Source: Morella rubra (lineage: Eukaryota; Streptophyta; Magnoliopsida; Fagales; Myricaceae). From it: a stretch of DNA of 64,000 nt. The notes beneath the pieces are model-generated. The model saw nothing but the letters and a program-made list of their open reading frames with translations. It was not told the origin of the DNA and made no database searches. Each line of letters opens with the position of its first letter. Position 1 is the stretch's first letter. Positions 57,929 to 64,000 of this stretch are shown one piece after another. Where the stretch lies: the NCBI GenBank assembly GCA_003952965.2, contig CM025854.1:26623018-26687017 (forward strand), read 5' to 3'. A program made the position numbers and the translations under genes.

Positions 57929-59555
57929 GTAGGAGGTCTTGGCATTCGCCTTATGCATGAAATTAATATTTCCTTGGTTTCTCGTCTAGCTTGGAGAATG
58001 GTACATGAGGAGGATAGCTTGTGGGTTAAGATATTACAGAGCAAATATTTTCGAGCAGGTTCCTGTTGGCAATTTAAGGTGGGCAACAATTCTTCATGGG
58101 TGTGGAAAAGTATTTTCAGTGTGCTGGCCCATCTTACAATTGGTGCTTGCAATATTATAGGGGATGGTCATAATACCCGAGTATGGAAGGATTCGTGGAT
58201 TCCTTCCTTGCCCAATTTTGTTCTGCAGGCAATAGACTATAGGGGAGTTGAGGATAAAGAGCTTATGGTGGCAGATTTAATACTACTTGAGCCTCCTCGC
58301 TGGGACTTGGTTAAGTTGGAGCATCTTTTTTCTAGTGGCTCGGTGGCTGAGATTTTAAAAATTCCTCTCCAGATTGATAGTAGACGGGATGCACTAGATT
58401 GGATTCTTGATACCTTGGGTAAATTTTCAACAAAATCCATGTCTAGTGCCCTGGTCCAGCAGAGATTTAATCTGAATTCTCCTTATGTGGAGAAAATGTG
58501 GAAAAGGCTATGGGGTCTCAAGCTCCATGATCGTCTCAAGCTTCTATTGTGGAAACTTGCATGGGACATTCTTCCTACAAAAGGTAAGGTGGTTGAAAGA
58601 ATTGGTGGGAGTAGTGAGGAGGAGGATACTCTTTGTGGTCTCTGTCAGTGTGGGGTAGAAACTAGCCAACATCTCCTACTAGATTGTGTATTTGCTAGAA
58701 TTATCTGGCGTCAGTCTCCTTGGAAGATGGATTTGCAGGCTTATGCTCATATGTCTATGCAGGAATGAGTTCATTGTATTATTGATCTAGTTGTTTTGCT
58801 TGGGCTTCCTGCTGAGGAGATGCATCGCTTCCAGATTTTTGCCACAAATATGGCTAATTTAATATGGGTCGCTAGGAATAAAAAAAGTCCATGATGATAA
58901 GTCTACGGAGGTGCAGCTCCTTTCTAAACAGATTAATCGGCTTGCTCGAGAACACTCTAAAGCTTGGGAAACCAAAATATCAACAGGGTGTCAAAGATGG
59001 CAATCTCTTCCTCCTAGGTTTATTAAAATAAATTCTGATTGTGCCATTTGAGAAGAATTTTCTGCGATAGCAGCTGTGCTTCGTAATAATCTTGAGCGAG
59101 TAGTGGGAGCTTGTGTGCAGAAAGTAGGGCCTAGTCATCCTTTAGTTGGGGAGGCAATAGCAGCTCAGATGGGAGTTGAAAAAGCCAAGAATTTTGGTTA
59201 GGGGCGAGTAGTTCTGGAATGTGATTCTTCAGAAGTGGTGCGGGCTATAAATTGTTTTCCTTTAATAACGGATTAGAGAATCAACAATGTTGTTTCTAAT
59301 ATCCATCATCTTTTAGGTGATATGTAGGAGTGAAGGGTCATACATGTTCATCGTGGTGCAAATTCGGTTGCACGTCTTTTGGCTCGTTGGGCCGCCTCAA
59401 AGATTTCTCTTGGAGGCTTCCCCGTTTTCATTGAGCATTTTTCAGATTTATTTTGGTTGTACGAGGGACTGATCCCCTTCTTTATTTTTGTGTTTCCTGT
59501 TTTTTCGTTCCGGATATGAATAAAGTTGCTGTTTTGCAAAAAAAAAAAAAAAAAA
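57929..59555 (+). mobile_element. LINE 3' half: RT C-terminus, zf-RVT, RNase H, poly-A
   Basis: The plus-strand frame to 58768 reads GGLGIRLMHEINISLVSRLAWRM-type text, then GDGHNTRVWKDSWIP, FSTKSMSSAL and a zf-RVT motif (LCGLCQCGVETSQHLLLDCVF). From about 58770 to 59445 follows an RNase H region with several stops (INSDCAI, AAVLRNN, LECDSSEVV, HVHRGANSVARLLARWA). A poly-A run ends it at 59539-59555. Endonuclease and RT core are absent. Its two flanks come from different parts of the kinase unit, so it is not a simple insertion. Confidence 0.92.
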
Positions 59556-60104
59556 CTACGCATAAATTGAGTGGCTTCCAACGTCTGATTGTCTGGGTTT
59601 TTATTTTTTGTTTTTATTCGCTTGGCAAGTATAGGTCAAGAAGAATTTATTGTCGGTCTTTTCCAGCCACGAAAATTAAGCCAATGAAACAAAACCTGTT
59701 GACTCTGAGCGCAATGCAATTTCATAAGTGGCCGAAGTTGCCTGTGTGTTTCCTGGTCAATTAAACAAAAATCCGCTTTGACTTAACAAGCTTGCTGACC
59801 CAAAGAAGCAACCAAGAGAAAAAGAGAGATCAGGGAGTAATTTTGAGGTATCTTGGAAATAAATGGCTGACGGTAATTATAATCCCACTAGAGTCTAGTA
59901 TTCTTATCACCCATTTAGCTCATTACCTCAAACCTAGGTGGCATGTACTAGCTACGTAGTTGGTCCAAAAGAGGCGTGTGATAACTAATTTTGCACAAAT
60001 TAAGCTGCCGTTGCCCTTCCGCATTTCGACCCCATGCGCGCATGATTCCTGGCAATTAATCTGCTAACTGCTTGGAATGGCAATATATATATGCATCTCA
60101 GCCA
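59556..60104. repeat. Copy of the kinase 5' flank next to ectodomain relic 2
   Basis: This block matches 45600-46148 almost throughout (cctgtgtgtttcctggtca, cttgctgacccaaagaagcaacc, cgacccatgcgcgcatgattcctgg-type text). No gene is seen. Confidence 0.75.
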
Positions 60105-60420
60105 GTTGGAACGGAACCAATAATGTGAAAACCAGTTTTAGCGGACAAATCATTGCTGCGACAGCTGAATGTATTGGAAGGCGCCGAAGATGGAGTGGTT
60201 GATGAAGAACCGTAGCACAAGGTAAGGTTTCCAAGTCATGGGCATAGCTGAAAAGGTAGTTGAAGGTTGTGTTAACATATCGAGAAGGACAAGTATTATC
60301 GTACCAATCTAATCTGGCAATTCTCAGGATATGTTTTCATGGTTGATCAATAAATCCCGAAATCTCTATGTCATGATATGTAGGACAGGGATCTCCCCAG
60401 AAAGGGTCCAAAAATCAGCC
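60105..60420 (-). pseudogene. LRK10L ectodomain relic 2, uninterrupted
   Basis: Homologue of relic 1 without the LTR-like insertion. The minus strand reads RYVNTTFNYLFSYAHDLE, then, after a one-base shift, NLTLCYGSSSTTPSS and SCRSNDLSAKTGF. The upstream stop in the IDEP region is also present. The order (VNTTL, FSYxxDLENLTLYYGC) is diagnostic of LRK10L ectodomains. Confidence 0.78.
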
Positions 60421-61258
60421 ACGCTGAAATGGATGCAGGTGGTGTAATGCTCATCAACTGCAAACATAGGTACTGGAAGAACAAGGGCGATAGTGAAGCA
60501 AAGCTGGAGAAGGTGGAATATCAAGGAGAGTTGGAGCATTGTACTGAATCCGTTGACTTCCAGCTTTGGAGGGAATATATAATTGGGTGGGTGGCTTTTC
60601 TCCCTATGTTAAGAATGATCTGGTAGAGACGATATTGCCAGTCTATGACTATGCCTCCGTAAGCAAATGTCTGAGAATTTTGATGTGGTTGTCAAACATG
60701 GGTTTTCTATTCCAACACCCATGTAATCATTGTAATGTGATGTTGATATACTCTAAGATGTGTTCCATCCGAAAATATTTATGATGTGTAATCACGGGTC
60801 CTCTTTTTTCAGCTTCCACAGGAAATTGCTCCTTGTATCGGTAATTGTCGAGCTCATTATTCGTGAACTTGGAAAATCGTGGAACTTGTAAAAACGATCT
60901 GGTATATAAATACTGTTTAAGATTTGTCGGTATCGGTGATTGTCTAGTTGCAAGAACAGATTTCCTTTAATATCAGTTAAGATTTGTCCCTAGCGATTCT
61001 CAGGTCGCATATACTTCTTGAATATCCTCAAAATTTCTGTTTATCATAACAACCCCCCTTAATTTCCTGAATTTCATGTGATTTTTTTTAATGTATTTTA
61101 TTTTTCTGTTCTTTTACTGGACTTTGATTATAAATTACTGGACTAAGAGCATTCATGTTTCAAATTTCTAGTATAAGGGATTAAAATCTCGTTTGGGATG
61201 AATACACTTTTTGTTTGGAAATATAATTCAAATAATGAAATTTATATTTTCTTATCAG

Positions 61259-62073
61259 TGTTAGAAATAAAAAAATTTAAACTAATAAAAAATTATTTAT
61301 ACTAAGAAAGGGAGAGAATAGATAAGTGAGACAAAAGATTTAAGTGGTTCGTTCATAGACCTACATCCACTGTGGGAAGGCCAACTGAGTAGATTTGTTT
61401 TCTCACTTATATTTTGATGAGGTTACATTGAGGCTTTTTATAAGCCTTTGATTTCAATAGCCCACATTGATAAAGCAATGTGGGACTCTAATATTTTTAA
61501 CATTCCTCCGCAAATTCAAGGTGGACACACGTTGAGTTTGAACTTACAAAAAATAATTTAAGGGAAACTAAAAACGCCGGAAGGTCGCCGGAGTTGTGCC
61601 GGAAGGTCATCGGAATGATGCCGAAGGTTGCCAGACTGAAGCCGGAAGGTCGTCGAATTGATGCCGGAAGGTCGCCGGACTGATGTCGAGAAGTCGCCGG
61701 ATTGACGCCGGAGGTTCGCCAGAAGGCCCAAGAAAAGAACTAAATCAGTCCAAACTAGACTAGGCCTAAACTAGGCCAAGCTAAGCCAATAAGAGTGCTG
61801 GCTAGCATGGGCCAAAGGATCGAAATGGCTCCAATACCATGTTAGAAATAAAAAATTTAAACTGATAAAAAATTATTTACTAAGAGAGGGAGAGAATAGA
61901 TAAGTGAGACAAAAGATTTAAGTGGTTCGGTCCATATACCTACATCTACTGTGGAAGGCCCAACTGGGCAGATTTGTTTTCTCACTTATATTTTTTATTA
62001 GGTTACATTGAGACTTTTTATAAGCCTTTGACTTCAATAGCCCACATTATTTTAGCAATGTGGGACTCTAACA
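61259..62073 (-). mobile_element. TRIM-type miniature LTR retrotransposon
   Basis: Direct terminal repeats lie at 61259-61502 and 61840-62073 (tgttagaaataaa... ...gtgggactctaa(ca)). Next to the right repeat the minus strand reads TGGTATTGGAGCC, a Met-tRNA-like primer site; next to the left is a purine tract (gcggaggaa). The interior is only about 340 bp and non-coding. The right repeat has lost a few terminal bases compared with the left, and no clean target-site duplication is seen. Confidence 0.85.
61573..61735. repeat. GCCGGAAGGTCGCCGGA-type tandem repeats inside the TRIM
   Basis: Five to six degenerate units of roughly 28-30 bp share gccggaaggtcgccgga and ttgatg/actgatg. They are strikingly GC-rich in an AT-rich setting and occupy about half of the internal region. 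Confidence 0.85.
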
Positions 62074-62665
62074 TTGCTTTAGCCTACATTCTTGAATTTC
62101 ATGTGATTTTTTTTTAATGTATTTTTATTTTTCTGTTCTTTTATTGGACTTTGATTATAAATTACTGGACTAAGAGCATTCATGTTTCCAATTTCTAGTA
62201 TAAGGGATTAAAATCTCGTTTGGGATGAATACACTTTTTGTTTGGAGATATAATTCAAATAATGAAATTTATATTTTTTTATCAGCTTGAACTTTTAGGA
62301 CAAGTAATAGATTTACATGGTATTAAAGTCATGGTAATTTCAATTTCACCCATCAAATATAGGAGGTCTGACTTGTGCACCTGCATAAATAATAAACTTT
62401 GTATCTTCCATCAAATTTGTTTGTCAACTTTGTGGATGAAAGTTTAACATAAGGACTTATTTTGTAAAAATTACAAACTCAGGACTTCATCAATTGACGC
62501 CATCCCTTGGAAACAAAAATCTTTTCTTTTTTTTTTTGCACCTCTCTTTGGAAAGACAGTTGACCACATCAAATTCTTCAAAATTATTGTACAATCTTAC
62601 TCACTTCAAATATTGGGCTTTTGACATCACGAAGGTATATATGGAAGAGTACACCAACTAAAAAT

Positions 62666-63954
62666 TCACAAAGGGATGCTTTCTGAATGAGAAGATTCTT
62701 GAGGTGACCTTGTAGGCAAAACTAAGGAAGGTTTTGGTGGTAATTGTAGGGATTGAAGGCTACCTTCCAGCATCTCTATCACCTTACTCATTGATGGCCG
62801 GTCTGAAGGATTTGTCAGAATGCACCACAAACTCACTGTTATCATCTTATGAATCGTGTCTTCTTCTTCTCTTGTTATTTCCCCAAACATATGTAAACCC
62901 TCTGATCTCCGTTCGAGTTCGGTATAAATGCAGTCTGGAAAATAATTTTCACTGCTCTGAGAGGTTCCATCGAGAAATTCTTCTCTTCGGCCTCCAACCA
63001 TTTCTAGAATTAACATGCCGTAGCTGTAGACGTCAGACTTGTGAGAGACTCCACCAAAGCATCGATTGAACACCTCTGGCGCAATATACCCAACAGTTCC
63101 TCTCATGCCTGTCATCGACACAATACTCTCTTTTGTTTTGCAAAGTTTAGCAAGGCCAAAATCTGAGATCTTTGGGCACAAATCTTCATCCAACAGTATA
63201 TTGTGAGGTTTTATGTCGAAGTGTAGAATTCTTGTCCTGCAACCACGGTGCAAGTACTCTAGTCCTCGAGCGACGCCAACTGCAATAGGGAACAAGTCTC
63301 CGATGTCCAGGTGACAATTTGTATTGGAAGATCCCTTATTACATAGGAATATATCGAGGGATCCATTAGAGACGAACTCAAAAATTAGAGCCCTTTTATT
63401 TTTGGTCTTCTCATAGCAGAACCCCAAAAGAGCGACTATATTCACGTGTGATGTTCTACTGATGCTAACCACTTCGTTAATAAATTCTTCTCCATTACCT
63501 TTTGTCTCTTTCAAGACTTTGACTGCCACAATACGCCCATCATCTAACGTCCCTTTGTATACCAGACCATATCCTCCTTGTCCGACTTTATCTTTGAACG
63601 ACTTGGTTAACTTCTTAACCTCTGCGTAAGTATACCGCCTTGGTGCTATTGATCCATAGCTCTTTAAGATTTCATCTGCCTGAAAATCATCAAGATTTGA
63701 CCGGCGTCTTCTTCTCCTCAAGCAGCATATAATCAAACAAGGCACAACCACCACAATCGCGAACACAACTATTGCTCCTGCAACTGCAAGCAAGGAATCA
63801 TTTAAGTCAATTAGTATAGTTCATTAAGGCACACACAATATTACAAATGAGAAGTATGGAAACAAAATGAAACCCCCAGACGCTTGGTAGTAACCATTGT
63901 TTGGGTCTGGGTTTGGCGTAGTTATCCATGACGGATTTGGGGCTGGAGATGGAC
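62666..63954 (-). CDS. LRK10L-type receptor-like kinase, copy 3 (5' end outside window)
   Basis: Two minus-strand exons are visible. 63954-63874 is a 27-codon Pro/Asn linker ([16 protein letters not shown]), phase 1 at both ends. 63783-62666 is the membrane plus kinase exon. It gives a membrane segment ([19 protein letters not shown]), one CCLRRRRRR unit, [20 protein letters not shown], and a full kinase: GQGGYG loop, [23 protein letters not shown] (non-RD), DFGLAK, YIAPEV, then MVGGRREEF and a Ser/Pro-rich tail to the stop. It is closely related to copy 1 but has no 11-residue expansion. The signal and ectodomain exons lie beyond 64000, so integrity cannot be judged. Confidence 0.88.
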
Positions 63955-64000
63955 CTGAGACAAAAAGAAAGAAGAAGAAATATTTCTTTTTTAGGATGAT

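Larger units (their letters stand above)
60421..62665. repeat. 3' flank of RLK copy 3 with TRIM
   Basis: The region matches 41330-42712. About 61065-61258 and 62090-62285 are copies of each other on either side of the TRIM element, showing a local duplication that included or flanked it. No gene is seen. Confidence 0.65.

Overview
This is nuclear DNA of a flowering plant, most likely a woody eudicot. The genes have short exons with GT-AG introns, all the recognisable proteins belong to plant families, and the space between them is filled with LTR retrotransposons, 5'-truncated LINEs, TRIMs and MITE-like repeats. I cannot name the species. There are no prokaryotic features, and I recognised no tRNA, rRNA or CRISPR array.

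Region 1 (1-31400) is a segmental tandem duplication of a two-gene block: a Golgi GT14 (core-2/I-branching-like) glycosyltransferase followed by a sterol C5(6)-desaturase of the STE1/DWF7 type. Unit A (about 46-7457) has an intact GT14 gene (2368-3896) and a desaturase relic reduced to promoter, exon 1 and the start of intron 1, which is broken by two LINE pieces. Unit B (about 8673-31400) has an intact GT14 gene (14380-15974) and the complete three-exon desaturase (25182-31392). Comparing the units reveals filled and empty insertion sites: a 3.5 kb solo-LTR-like element (9116-12624) and LINE tails in unit A. Unit B also carries a decayed Ty1/copia element (17608-23803) with a second LTR-like insertion inside it.

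Region 2 (32653-38135) is an eight-exon gene for a chloroplast CRM-domain group II intron splicing factor, most like CRS1. One of its introns appears to be GC-AG.

Region 3 (39550-64000) is a decaying cluster of LRK10L-type receptor-like kinase genes, all on the minus strand. One copy (42713-45445) can be read as an almost ectodomain-less 517-residue kinase whose membrane/juxtamembrane segment contains five copies of an 11-residue Cys/Ile/Trp-rich repeat. A second (53877-55827) is truncated inside the kinase. A third (62666 to beyond the window) has an intact kinase exon. Relics of the missing ectodomain lie detached from the kinases at 39640-41330, 57712-57925 and 60105-60420. Between them are a broken ABHD17-type alpha/beta-hydrolase gene, an inverted-repeat element (55998-57450) whose arm recurs exactly at the breakpoint of the second kinase, a long LINE fragment, and a TRIM with internal GCCGGA-rich tandem repeats.

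The desaturase (sterol and brassinosteroid synthesis in the ER), the GT14 enzymes (Golgi glycosylation) and CRS1 (plastid RNA splicing) are housekeeping genes. The kinase cluster looks like immune-receptor birth and death. I saw no wholly new defence or mobile system. The most unusual items are the repeat-expanded membrane segment, the displaced ectodomains and the inverted-repeat family.
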